DNA of 64,000 nt. Source: Durusdinium trenchii. Taxonomy: Eukaryota > Sar > Dinophyceae > Suessiales > Symbiodiniaceae. The notes under the pieces are model-generated. The model was not told the origin of the DNA. It ran no database searches and saw nothing but the letters and a program-made list of their open reading frames with translations. Of the stretch, positions 21,826-32,369 are shown one piece after another. A program made the translations under genes and the position numbers. The stretch lies in assembly GCA_963970005.1 (NCBI GenBank), contig CAXAMN010005324.1:248001-312000 (forward strand), given 5' to 3'. How positions within the stretch are numbered: the first letter of the stretch is position 1; every line of letters starts with the position of its first letter.

Positions 21826-22349
21826 GTCTATCCAACTGCTAACTTGCACAGCGAGGGGTTGAAGTCTGTAATCAAGAAAGGGGCCTGCGATTAAGCTGTT
21901 TCTAATTATTACCTTTCACTGATCACCTCCCAAATTTGAAGAAACTTGTTTTTGAAAGACCCTTGGAAAAGACCCTTTGAACAAGGAAAAACAAGGGGAC
22001 ATCGCACTCAAAAATCCTTATTTCGCGGCCTCACAGGTTGTTTTCACGCAAGGCTTTTCCCCTGCTCAAATGCCCAAATGCACATGCAAGCCTTGGGTCA
22101 CCAAAGCAGCTGTTTGTTTTCTTAATTTATAGTTCAGGTTTGTAGTCAGAAGGTGAATCTGTTCATGTAATCAGCTAAATTGGCTCAAAGGTAGCGTTCA
22201 TAACAAAAATGCAACGTGCGCACTGTGCACCGCACTACTGAACGGAACAGTGTGGCACTGAGACAAAAAACAGGAGTGGCGCTGAATGGCATGACAGGGC
22301 AACAATGGCAACAACAACCTTGAGCAAATCTGTTCAATCACCTGAACAC

Positions 22350-22675
22350 ATCCCTCAATCGCAGGGTCAGATTCCCTAATCGCAGGGTTGATTCCTTAAT
22401 TACAACATGCATGTTGAAATTAAAGTGTTGGAAAAAGATGTCCCCCAGATTTGGGTGCAAACTGTTGATTTTCAATGGAATTCACCAGATTCTAGGGGGC
22501 ATCTTTGCAAAGATGTCCCATGGATTCTGCAAAAAGAAGCCAGCTTGTCCATAATTTTCAGCAGATTCTGGGGGACATCTTTTTCCAAAGCCTTAACTAC
22601 AACATGCATGATGGAATCAAGGAACCAACCCTGCGATTAAGGAATGTGACCCTGCGATTAAGGAATCTTGCCTGC
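22350..22675. mobile_element. Foldback element, family D (~320 bp)
   Basis: Arms 22350-22440 and 22590-22675 are inverted copies. Outer parts share TCGCAGGGT and CCTTAATCGCAGGGTT-type words, each repeated within the arm; inner parts share TGCATGTTG and TGGAAAAAGATGTCCCCCAG. The centre holds its own hairpin, GGGCATCTTTGCAAAGATGTCCC split by a short loop. No coding. It lies in the presumed 2-kb intron between the exons at 23177 and 21134. Confidence 0.8.
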
Positions 22676-23176
22676 TATAAAGGATTTGATTTCTTGGATT
22701 GAAGAAGTCAAGGCTGCAATTAGGTTAGGGAATTGCACCTGCTTGGTTCAGTCCTTCAATTGTGATTAGCGGGTGTGATTCCGGATATACAATTTCTGAT
22801 TATACCCTTGACCAATCCCATGATGGGTGCGAGTCACAGTGGAAGTGTGCAGATCCAGACTGACTGCATTGCATAGTGTAGTTTTGGGTCCGATTCAGGG
22901 GATCCCACGGTAGTTCCCAGGGTGTAATTTGTGACTTCAATGCTTTTGAGATCTGATAATTTTTGTTCTCAAACTCAGATTCTAGGATTGATTGTGCCTT
23001 GAAATACCTTAATAGCAGCCCTTTCATTTCCTTTGTTTTGGAGTCTCTTATGAATCTGAGCGGGATACTCTCAAAAAAGACCCCCGAAACACCAGATTCC
23101 TTAATCACAGGGTTGCTGCTAAAACGCAGGGTCCTGTGCAAGTCCACATATCCAACACTAGAATAAACCAGGCAGC

Positions 23177-23497
23177 TTGCTTTTCAAGCTTGGAGCTGTT
23201 TCCCGAGGTGGCCCTCTTCATGAAACTCAAGAATTGGGCCATGCTCTCGCCAAGCGTGCCTGCAAGGCTCTCTGGTAGGAGCTTTTGGCACTCAGAGACC
23301 TTCCCTTCTTTGGCGAGTGCGCGTGCCTTGTTCAATGCGCGACCCACAAAGCCCATCAAAGAGCCAATCTCTGCCAGCTGGTTCAGGCAACTCAATGAGT
23401 CCAAGTAGTCACAGTTATCAACCAGATTCGGCAGGTCTGTGGCAAGAACTGCAGCAGCAGAAGCCATGAAACCGGATGAGACCTCCGGCTTCAACAT
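23177..23497 (-). CDS. Candidate exon of the same minus-strand gene
   Basis: The frame begins MLKPEVSSGFMASAAAVLAT and continues LVDNCDYLDSLSCLNQLAEI, LNKARALAKEGKVSECQKLL and SLAGTLGESMAQFL, ending about EKQ before GCTGCC (possible GC donor). Helical composition over more than 100 codons is strong evidence of coding. The 5' edge is blurred by a 24-bp direct duplication of ACACGGATGAGGA at 23500-23545. No family was recognised. Confidence 0.5.
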
Positions 23498-23630
23498 CTC
23501 CTCATCCGTGTAGCGGCAATATCCTCATCCGTGTTGCGATCTTGCGAGCCAGTGGTGTGATTTTGCGCAACTAGATCCGCAAAGGTTCGGGCCAACCAAC
23601 AAGTACAACATAGTACAACAAGTGAACTCC

Positions 23631-23657
23631 CACTCACTCACTCACTCACTCACTCAC
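23631..23657. repeat. (CTCA)n microsatellite
   Basis: Six to seven perfect CTCA units in the intergenic or intronic stretch before the next candidate exon. Confidence 0.9.
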
Positions 23658-23753
23658 ATTTTGGAATTGAACCATGATCGCATGAGACAACCATTGGTCC
23701 CAAAATCTACTCCCAAAAAGGAAGGCAAGTAGGTCATTCATACACCGTATGAA

Positions 23754-24098
23754 TCACCTTCCCCCCTGCCGGGTGAATCGGACGGAGAATTCGAGCTGGT
23801 AAAAACACATCAACCCATCCAAAGATATCAAACTTGACAAGGCAAAGCCTTGGTCCCATGTCACTGGCTGTATGGTGTGGATCAGATCGAACTCTAAAGG
23901 ATCGATCACATCTGCAGGCGACATCGACCACCAGCCGAGCGTCTGGGGCAGGTTCCAGTCTTTTTGCGCTTGAACCACTGGTACATGCGAAGGACCCGGG
24001 ATTGGGTGACTTCCTCCACCAGAAAAGCAGCCAGAGAAGGATGGGCGAAGCAAGGCAAACAGCTCAGACTTGATACCAAGTTCAAGGAACTGATCCAC
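23754..24098 (-). CDS. Candidate exon(s) of the same minus-strand gene
   Basis: The frame reads VVDQFLELGIKSELFALLRP near 24098 and ADVIDPLEFDLIHTIQPVTW near 23890, with weaker sequence between that may be a short intron. CATCTGCAG before GATGTGATC is a possible acceptor. Both ends look genuine. Function unknown. Confidence 0.4.
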   Translation of the reverse strand: MDQFLELGIKSELFALLRPSFSGCFSGGGSHPIPGPSHVPVVQAQKDWNLPQTLGWWSMSPADVIDPLEFDLIHTIQPVTWDQGFALSSLISLDGLMCFYQLEFSVRFTRQGGR

Positions 24099-24518
24099 AA
24101 CTATCAGGGGGTATACGGTATACTATATGACGTATTTGTCCAGACTTCACACCAATGGGGGTGAGGGCGCTTGCCAAAGGATTGTTGAATATGACCATAC
24201 CGGTCACAGTCGGTCACAGTCGCGCGACGGCCTCACCGCAACTCACAAGCAGAAAATGGTACCCCAGAAGTAGAACCCTAGAAAGAAGCAAACCGATTGA
24301 CAATGACAAACACCGAACCTGGTTGGGGGACACCAGGTCCCGCTGGTGTGGCTGAGTCACAGTCAATCTGGGCCGTGAATCCCTGCGAATCCCGAATGAA
24401 TCCCTGCGGCACGGCATCAGCACGAGGTGAATCCGTCCTCCTTCCAGGGCCTGCAGAAAGAAGGGCATGATTGATCTTCCAGTCGACGGCAAGCATCCCA
24501 AAAGGTGCAGCCAATCAC

Positions 24519-24695
24519 TTTGGGGCAAAGCTTGGACTGAAGCTTGGGGCCATACATCTCCTGGTCCTCAGCATCCACATCACAGTCCAAGTCCAGCGCA
24601 TCCTTGGATGACCGGATGGCTCCTCCGAAGATGAAGTTCACAAAGACACACAGACCGACCAGCACGAGCTGAGTCATGGTCGAGTTGAATCGCAT
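24519..24695 (-). CDS. Candidate first exon with signal peptide
   Basis: ATG at 24695 or 24677. The shorter start gives MTQLVLVGLCVFVNFIFGGA, a hydrophobic signal-peptide-like segment, followed by an acidic stretch with DALDLDCDVDAEDQEMYGP. A GT donor (AAA|GTGATT) lies at 24519; without splicing the frame runs to 24417. Upstream CTCATACAG could be a spliced-leader acceptor. The product would enter the secretory pathway. It probably heads the gene continued at 23754-24098, 23177-23497 and 21003-21134. Confidence 0.45.
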
Positions 24696-24973
24696 ATGCA
24701 AGCTGTATGAGCAGCAAATGCTTCAGGGTCGGGCTAGTTCAACCCCTCAATCTTTCACGACTCTATATAGACCCCCAAATAAATAGAAAAGTAGATCCCC
24801 ACTAAAAACGTGTTGGAAAGCGTTTCTATCCATTTGGTGACCTCTGAGCCCATTTAAGTCCTAGTCAGGAAGGATTTCCTCCTTCCAAACACCTTTGAAA
24901 CAAGGCGAACCGAAGACTCCTTCCCCCAGCTCCATGACACATGCTTTGCGACTCCTCCATGTCGCGCGATGTT

Positions 24974-25234
24974 TTAATGCCTCAAAGCAAAACTTTTAAA
25001 CACAAATCTAGCACCAATGCAACTCCAAGAAGGCACTTCCCAATGTGGCACCAATGAGTACGTTTTCCAGCGATTGCTCCTATCTGTCCAGTTGTCCATG
25101 GTCCAAGCAGCGTTCACATCTTCAACCCATGACATGAAACGACACCAACCCGTCGCCGCCCAACCCGCCGCGAACGGCGGACCCGACGTGCTCGTGTCGT
25201 GACAGGCCGCTCGCGCCTGAGTGAAGCGGCTCAA
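24974..25234 (-). CDS. Candidate coding segment, unknown function
   Basis: The minus frame reads FMSWVEDVNAAWTMDNWTDR and then RWKTYSLVPHWEVPSW. Trp-rich but well mixed. It lies just upstream of the signal-peptide exon and could be a separate gene. An in-frame ATG is at about 25136. Confidence 0.32.
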   Translation of the reverse strand: MSRFTQARAACHDTSTSGPPFAAGWAATGWCRFMSWVEDVNAAWTMDNWTDRSNRWKTYSLVPHWEVPSWSCIGARFVFKSFALRH

Positions 25235-25884
25235 GCACTGATCTGCCCAAATGTCCTGCCGTTTACGGAGCCCTCCCCCTCCAGTGTCGCTCGGGAGGTC
25301 TAATGTTGGGCCGAAGCGACATTGGCACCAAGTCCGGCCTCCAGGTTCCTGACCTTTTCAAAGTCCAAATGCCGGAACAACACACACCAAAACCATCCAT
25401 GTAAATTTACAGCCTACCACATTGACCCCACCCAACTTGTTCAGATCCCAACGGCTCGACGAGGTCGGGTTGGGGATGCTTCGAGAAAGGAAGGCGTTGG
25501 ACCAGAGGCGGAGACGATACTTCTCCCCGGTGCCGGATGCCTTGCTGGCGGCTAAAAGGCAGCTGTTGGGGAGATTCGCCTGAGTGTCCCCCCAAACAAC
25601 TACTTAAAACTTAAATCTGTTACAAATCTTACAAACGCTTCAGACGGCTATAAATGCTATACATGTTACAAGCTACCTACTAGAGCAGTTTTGTTATAAA
25701 CACGATACATGTGCTGTACACATCGCACTCTTTCGCCACTGTTTCAAGGTTTGCTCAACTTTAGGAGTCAACGACACCTAGACAGTCCCACGGGTGAAGT
25801 CAACCCCCCAAACACGACACCGATCGGAGATAGCCATATTGACCGATCAATGGACGTTGTTGAAAGGGAGTGGTTTTGTATGCC

Positions 25885-26135
25885 ATATATCTAGTAGGTT
25901 GGAGGCCATCACTTTTAGGTCCATTGCTAGTAGGTTGNNNNNNNNNNAGGCCATCACTTTTAGGTCCATTGCTAGTAGGTTGGAGGCCATCACTCTCAGG
26001 TTGGAGGCTATAGGCATTAGGTTGGAGGCCATCACTCTTGGGTTGGAGGCCATAGGCATTAGCTTGGAGGCCATCACTCTTATAGGTTGGAGGCTATAGC
26101 CATTAGGTAGTAAGGTAGGAGGTTGCTATAGGTTG
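25885..26135. repeat. Minisatellite, GGTTGGAGGCCAT unit, locus 2, with gap
   Basis: About ten units of TTAGGTTGGAGGCCATCACT and variants. Ns at 25938-25947 interrupt it. The ~33 bp on each side of the gap are the same, so the contig ends probably overlap or the array is collapsed. Confidence 0.85.
25938..25947. other. Assembly gap (10 N)
   Basis: Ten Ns inside the minisatellite. True length unknown. Confidence 0.98.
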
Positions 26136-26233
26136 CTATTAGGTTGCCATATATGCCAGTCCCAAACAGGTCGAGTCTGGAACCTGACGTCTGGACCGAT
26201 GGACAGGTCTACGGTCAGTCCTCCCCCCACCAG

Positions 26234-26344
26234 TCGGTACAGCGGCCGTTGCACACTTCCACTTGATTCCAGACCTCAGAAAGGCCAATGTACAGCGAAA
26301 GGCGAAGGTCTGGAGAAGAGAACTAAGCATGTGGAAAGAAAGAG
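26234..26344 (+). CDS. Candidate internal exon, unknown function
   Basis: Acceptor TCCTCCCCCCACCAG has a good pyrimidine tract. The frame reads GTAAVAHFHLIPDLRKANVQ, then RKAKVWRRELSMWKER, and meets GAG|GTAATA, a GT donor. A basic amphipathic helix is likely. Downstream partners were not identified. Confidence 0.42.
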
Positions 26345-27185
26345 GTAATATATGGGTACTTTTCATAGAGGGCCCTACTAACCAATGGGTTTTGGTCTAT
26401 GTATCTTCTGCCAGGGGGTTGAACTGGGGGTCTCCTTATTTTAATACACACCCATCCCATAAGGGGCTGCATGTCTGCTCTTCTCACCCAGCTCCGGACG
26501 TCTTTCACCTCCAAAAGTTGTTGTCGTTGGATCAAGCAAGTATTAGTTTATCAAATCACATAACTCACCGCCTAATGGTTCCACTCAAATTTGGGGTACT
26601 TCATCCATGTCTCCCAAGTAAAACAACAAGACAGCAAAATAAGTATGAACAAAACATCCCCCGTACCCCTGGGAATGGCATGTTGGTAAGCACAAGGCAT
26701 CTGCATTTCATAGAGATACATGGTACACGTAAGGAGGATAACAAAACCATGTGTGAATGGCTTACAACCACACCCATTTCTTTGGGGTTTCCTCAACCAA
26801 GAAAAACGACGCGCTTCGATTTCGCCACACTAAGGCTTCAGCTCCATCACAGTGGTCGATGCAGGTCTGGCAAGTGTTGGTGCACCGTGGTTGATCGGTG
26901 ATCCGATGTTGACCAAGAAACTGGACAAGTTCCGCAACGGCTAGTGATATCACGACACTGAAGATGTCGGCCCCGTGATATCACGAACTCTCTTGCTTCG
27001 AGGCTTCGATCCGATTCGATCCGAAACGCATGAAGCTTCAGCGTTCGATGCAGGCGCCTGAAAACAACGTCAGCAGGTCCAAGGGAGCGGAGCGGGTGAA
27101 AACGCGACCAGGGAGCCAGCGGGAGCCAGTGGGTTGCCGGTGGTTGCAGGGCTGTTCGCTTTCGCGAGGAAAACAAAAACAAATG

Positions 27186-27282
27186 CCCAAACGCTCCATG
27201 GGACTGCGATATATGCCGATCAGTTGGGGTGGTTTGAGGGGTCAATGTAGGCATATATGCCAGTCCCATGGAGTGTCTGGGG
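27186..27282 (+). mobile_element. TIR element family A, copy 2
   Basis: Starts CCCAAACGCTCCATGGGACTG and ends in its inverted match CAGTCCCATGGAGTGTCTGGGG. The centre is GTTGGGGTGGTTTGAGGGGTC. Arms of about 35 bp, few mismatches. Confidence 0.8.
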
Positions 27283-27446
27283 ATTGCTAATTGACATGAT
27301 TCTACAGCAATTCTACATGATCAATCTACACCTGCACCTTATGAGTTTAGAAACAGAAAGAGCTGTTCTCTGGACATGTGAGATTCAGTCTAAAAGAACG
27401 CATCTACATCAGAAAAGCTGCTGGGTGGTTACTCCAAGCTTAGCTA

Positions 27447-27563
27447 TCAAAGCGACATTCGGCGTTTGTATGCGCTGGCCTTGCCGTCCATAGCTTTCGC
27501 GCACTCCTTCGCATGATGGCCTGCAAGGGTGTAGTAGCTCTGTGGTGCTAGGGCGCGAACTAC
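27447..27563 (-). CDS. Candidate terminal exon abutting family G repeat
   Basis: Acceptor CAACCACCTTCTCAG ends at 27564; then 38 codons (VVRALAPQSYYTLAGHHAKE ... YKRRMSL) and a stop. The acceptor itself is part of the family G repeat at 27564-27601, so the repeat would form the 3' end of the intron. Function unknown. Confidence 0.45.
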   Translation of the reverse strand, partial: VVRALAPQSYYTLAGHHAKECAKAMDGKASAYKRRMSL

Positions 27564-27601
27564 CTGAGAAGGTGGTTGGGTGCCAAAGCGGTCTAGCCAC
27601 C
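27564..27601 (-). repeat. Family G repeat, copy 1
   Basis: On the minus strand GGTGGCTAGACC ... CCCAACCACCTTCTCAG. Matches 45864-45904. Preceded by CAGGTAG and followed by CAGGTAG, which could be a 7-bp duplication. A further AGTCTAGCCACCTTCTT word is at 27673-27690. Confidence 0.5.
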
Positions 27602-28511
27602 TTCTTCTACCTGTTTTTGTTTGGTGGGGAAACCATTCCCCCAAAAAGGTTAAAGGTCATGGGTATGCAGAGCCAGTCTAGCCACCTTCTTTTCAGATGT
27701 GCGACAGGAGCCCCGTCCAGGGATATGACCGTCCAAATGCAACACAGGACCGTCCAAGGCCCCCTCTTGTTGCACTACGTAGTCAAACGCCTGCAATGGT
27801 CGGCAGAGTGTGAAACACACTGGTTTCTCAAATGGTGACTGAAGCCAAAAGCAAGGGCATTGTGGAGGAACAGGTATATAATGTGTGTAATCCCATCTTC
27901 CACGGGGAACAAAGGGAACATAGCTTTCCTAGTCACAGCCCGATTGGAGGCTTGCGCGGTCAGCAAGGCCTACTACTATTATAAACAAGCTCTTCAAAGC
28001 ACCAGGCGGGAACTCAATTACGTAGTAGGTTTGTCTCATGATGACATGCCCCAAGTGGTTTTCCTTTGTCTTCGTAAGCTTATATATATATATTATTATA
28101 CGACCAGGACCAGAAAGACCAGATCCGGTTTTAAGTTTTCAGGAGTTCCTTTAGCTTTGAGACACCATATTTTGGCTCAGTTGAAGGTAGTATCGCCGAC
28201 TCTTTAGGGCTTTGTGGATACTACCTAGTCTCAGTCAATGATCTATAGGGCTTAGTCTCACTAGTCCCCACCGAACCGACCACCTTTTTGTTACTCACCT
28301 CTGAATCAGTCCCACCCGCCTAGGGCCAAGAAGGACCGGGTGGAAAAGATCTCCTCAAACCACCGAGACATACCGGACCCGTGGCACCGGTGACGGCGTC
28401 GGTGGGCGCTGCGAATCCGATCCCAACTGAAGCACTCAACTCTTCACGTTTAACATCGTTGACGCATGTGGACGCCCGCAGAGTCTGGCGCTTTTCTTCA
28501 CCGAAGAAGTG

Positions 28512-28887
28512 TCAGCAGAAAAAAGGCCATAATATCAAAGACACATGGGCTGTTGCATGTTGGGGCATGTCTCGCTCTTGTCCGCTGGCAAATCTCTGAA
28601 ACTTTTCCCACTTGGACTTCATGTAACGACTTCGAGCGCCCTGCGGTTCAGTGTCAGCGAAGCGCCCCGGAACCGCACGCCGTTTCCCGGGCACCGTCTG
28701 GAGAAACAAAAAAAAGGACATCAGGCCCAGCGTCGATGGGGCCGTGAAAGCCGAGTTCGCAGTTGTTCAAGTAGATGCCATCGCCATCCAACTGAGTTCG
28801 ATCGACGTCACCGACGTCACGTCGAGTTCGATGTGTGCTGACTCTCTTCCTCCGATGCACGACGGGTTTCTCTAACGCAAGCGCCAT
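28512..28887 (-). CDS. Candidate two-exon segment
   Basis: ATG at 28887 starts a basic N-terminus, then GDGIYLNNCELGFHGPIDAG. A near-ideal acceptor (a run of T, GTTTCTCCAG) ends at 28698 and opens TVPGKRRAVPGRFADTEPQG and SKWEKFQRFASGQERDMPQH. The donor between them was not fixed. Plus-strand frames (28381-28599, 28651-28875) also look partly coding. Unknown function. Confidence 0.35.
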
Positions 28888-29558
28888 GAGATGAACCCGA
28901 CATTCGGAGACCGGTCAAGCGAGAAGAAACGAAGGCAGGAAAACATATATACATGAGTCATGATCTCCAGGTTTTGAGGGATTGTTTTAAGTACTGTACA
29001 GTGTTTTCACACGCAGTCTCAAGAAAGAGTTAACCGTTAAAACCGTGTTAAAACAGTTAAATAACATTTGACAATTCAAAGAGCCTCAACATGTGTCAAC
29101 GCAAAGGCTGAAGACGTCCCGAACCAAACACCGGCATCAGCTGAGATTCTCCCAGCGCGATTTCATTTGATGGAGAAAAACACCATACAAACAAGCAACG
29201 GTTACATATATGGTGACCCAAATACAAAGCTGGTGGTCATCTACAAGTTTTGGCTGGGAGCCAAAAGAACATGCTTGGCTTCCAGTCTTTCCGATTGAAT
29301 AGTATTCATATATGTATTCGTCATTGCTTAGTTCTGCATGGCCCGGCCCTTGCTGCGCAACCCCGACCACCCACCCGACCACCCAACCGAGCACTGCGCC
29401 GAGGGGCGCCCCAGCTGAGCCCATCGAGCAAGGGCCGCAAGCGTTGAGGGTTCCAGACGGTATCGGGATCCACCTGCTAAGCCCAGCTGTGCGTCCAGCT
29501 GCGATGCGAAAGGTGTTTCACGTGACGGGACCTCGGTCGTTAGTTACCTCGATATGGG

Positions 29559-29647
29559 CCCAGTGAATGGGACGAAGCATATTTACATACGTTGGGGTGG
29601 TTGAAAAGGGGTCAATGTAAATATGCAAGTCCCATGGAGTGTCTGGG
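29559..29647 (+). mobile_element. TIR element family A, copy 3
   Basis: Right arm AAATATGCAAGTCCCATGG then AGTGTCTGGG is well kept; the left arm (CCCAGTGAATGGGAC) is decayed. The centre GTTGGGGTGGTTGAAAAGGGGTC matches other copies. A plus frame ending near 29566 runs into it. Confidence 0.7.
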
Positions 29648-29879
29648 TTTAGACGATAGTGGTCCATTGTATTAAAGCAGCTGTCAACATCATGCCAAGC
29701 TCAAAGCTCATTGTGCGAAGTAGAACACCCCGCTCGTTGTAAGGAACCACGGTCGAGACTCAAGACTAGACATGCCGAAACCGCATATTATCTGTGTTAA
29801 GCTAAAAGAGCTTATTCGCATATCTTCTCTCTGTGAACTTTATCGAAACCGGCTAAAGCAGTTTGTAAGGAACATACCT

Positions 29880-31787
29880 GGACCTTGAAGGGGTGTCCTG
29901 TCTGGAGGTCCTGGATAGTAGTGGGCTGGGGCTTCCAGCCAGGTGACCCCGACATGAAGGTCATGATATCTTGTTCAAATATGTTCAACGAAATGGACAC
30001 TGAAATGGAGTGCCATTGCATCTGGTCCTCTTGGAGTCCTCTTGGACCCCTTCAAGTGGTGGTGAAGGTCCCTGCGGTCCATGCCGGCAAGTTAAAGAGC
30101 TCGGGCAAAAGCCAGTGGTCCAGCAACCCCAAAAACCACATGAATCCAGTGATCAAACGTGCAAAAGTGTCCGAAACTGCCCTTCTTTTTCCGCTCATTC
30201 CCACCCCTCTCCGCCTTGATGACCCAGGCACTGTCCATGAAGTCGGCGTCCAGGATCACCTGCCTTGCCAGGATTCCCGGCCCAACCATCGCCCAAACCA
30301 TATATGGATGTGTTTGACCTACATTGGGGTGGTTGAAGGTCATGCTGGTGCGCGTTGGAACGCATTTGGGAAGCCTGTTCCAGGTTTGCAGTTCATGGAC
30401 CAAGGCCAAAACTCATCAGACCAAGCCCATGAGACCAAAGTCTTTGGGGCAGCGTGGTCACTGTGGCTTTCAAAAATCCACACCTGGATGGTCTGGGATA
30501 GATCCGCCCCGCCACTCTCAGACGATCCGCCGGCCCGTTGGCCGAGAGCGTCCTGCCTGTAGAAGGTGAGGAAGATCCCCAGGTTCAAAGCAGTGATAAA
30601 CCTGCGCGCAACGAAGGACCGGGCCCCTAAGGACCGGGCGAAACGACGTCGCTTCGACGACACGACTGCCTGAATGGGGAGTGGCTGACTGTGGCGGACC
30701 AACTGGAGCCCCAGAAATGTCCAACATGATTCTCGTCTAGTTTAAAACTGCTCAGAAAGCACGGGGAGCACATCAAAGCGCTCTCCAAACCGTCCAAGAG
30801 CCGTTTCCGTGGGCGCTCCCGGCGGTCAGTCTGGGATCGAGCTATCAAGGACAAGTGGGATCAAGCTGTTGCAAGACACATCACATCCATCCAGAATTCA
30901 AGCGGTGAATGTCATCTTGTCTGCCTTAAGTTAAGAGGTATTGCCACGGTTGCAGCCCATAATTGCACTCAACTCTCCTCCTCACGAAGTTCTGCATGTC
31001 GAAAAGAAGCCCAACATCCAACATCCCATGCTTCACGGTGGCATTCAACTGCGACACGGACGTTCCCTCGTTCCCTCGTCGTTCTGATCGACGTTTCGAT
31101 CGATTTTTGTCCCACCCACATTTCACCACTAGGCTCCCACACTGTCCGCCGATCTCACACATCAGGGGACTGTGGATGCGTCGCGAGACCACCCTTGGTG
31201 CACATGGTGGACACAGGGACGCGGGGCTACGGCGCCAGGTTGAAACAGTCCCATCCCCCAAAAAATGTTGAAGGTTATCCACTGACTGCGCCTGACTGGG
31301 TAGGTATATACAGTACTATAGTAGATAGATCAGGGATTCATTCTGAGCAATCGCAGGCAAAGTGATGAATCATGATGAATCTATAATCATCAGCAACCCA
31401 GTCTGCCACAACTTCCTAGCTTCAGGGCGGGTTGGGCACCTCAATCATTCAAGGACCTGCTCTTGGTGCACTTTTAGGCACGTGCACGTGCGGCACCAAA
31501 CATGACACTGTGGAGGGCTGAACTTGCCCAAACGCATCGGTCCTGCACATCGGTCTCTTTCGCTTGCCCAGTGGCCCTGGGAACAGCTCGATGACCTCGT
31601 TGCTGTAGAGGGCATAGCTGTCGCATTGGAAGATTCCCGCCTCGGACCCGACCCCAAGGCCTTCCGGTGCCAAAGAGTCGGCAAAAAAGCTGACCCTCAT
31701 GTTGATCCACCAGGTAGGACTCAATATAAAGAAAACCAGAGATCCTGGAAGATTGCCGGTTTGCTGATGTGTTCTTCTGTTCCCCAA
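29880..31787 (-). CDS. Candidate multi-exon gene, minus strand
   Basis: Coding-like pieces in order: 31787-31449 (NMRVSFFADSLAPEG, GIFQCDSYALYSNEVIELFPG split over two words), 31080-30930 (SVSQLNATVKHGMLDVGLLF), 30590-30350 (FITALNLGIFLTFY and DEFWPWSMNCKPGTGFP), 30266-30215 (VILDADFMDSAWVIK), 30100-30150 (FDHWIHVVFGVAGPLAF) and 30021-29890 (IFEQDIMTFMSGSPGWKP). CD-Y-YSN, a TALN-IF word and a DAD/W-IK word in this order recall a secreted protein family abundant in dinoflagellate genomes, but that is memory, not a search. Exact boundaries are unfixed. Confidence 0.4.
30297..30340 (-). mobile_element. TIR element family A, remnant
   Basis: TTGACCTACATTGGGGTGG and TTGAAGGTCA match the family centre; the outer arms are lost. 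It lies between two coding-like segments of the minus-strand gene, that is, in a presumed intron. Confidence 0.55.
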
Positions 31788-31883
31788 GAATCAATCATAA
31801 AAAATAGTGAAACTCCATTATTGAAACTCTTCAACTTCGGATTGATCGAACAATCTATCAGAATCTAACTCAACACATCTATC

Positions 31884-32139
31884 TTCCGCGCAACTTACAA
31901 CCCCAGAAGTTCTGAAACACGATGGGCCCCTACGGCCCTGGCTGGATGACCCGCCTGAATGGTTGAAACCGGAACTGGCCCCCTTTCCCAGCCTTCTTCC
32001 GGTATTGGATCTCCTGAGCGACGTGAACAACGCCGACGTGAACGCTTCCCCGCTTCGGTCAACAGCCCCGCTTCGACGTGAAGCGAAAGAGAAGGACACT
32101 TCGGACCTTCCAACATCTACCACTTCGGAGGCAAGGCCA
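31884..32139 (+). CDS. Candidate exon with consensus donor
   Basis: The plus frame reads QLTTPEVLKHDGPLRPWLDD, PPEWLKPELAPFPSLLPVLD and a hydrophilic Ser/Thr/Glu tail, then meets GGC|GTAAGT at 32140, a perfect donor. Composition is Pro/Leu-rich and protein-like over about 85 codons. The 5' edge is uncertain. Unknown function. Confidence 0.42.
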
Positions 32140-32369
32140 GGCGTAAGTTGATTGAAGTGATGCCGTCTCCTCAGTTTTGGAGCATTTTAGGGCACCTGCC
32201 TAGCTGCCTAGCTCAGTTTCTCTCTAGATCTGGTTCTTTTTGGATGAAGTTCAATATTGTTTTTGTGGATTTGGGACTGCCAAAACTCTATCTGCAGTTC
32301 ATTTGCAAGGAAGGGCCCAGTGCATGAACTTCATTCCGACAAAAACTCTGGATAGGAACGCACCAAACT

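Noticed and set aside
29885..30562. 225-codon plus-strand open frame
   Set aside because: It lies antisense to the minus-strand exons at 29.9-30.6 kb, which have more protein-like composition; best read as their shadow.
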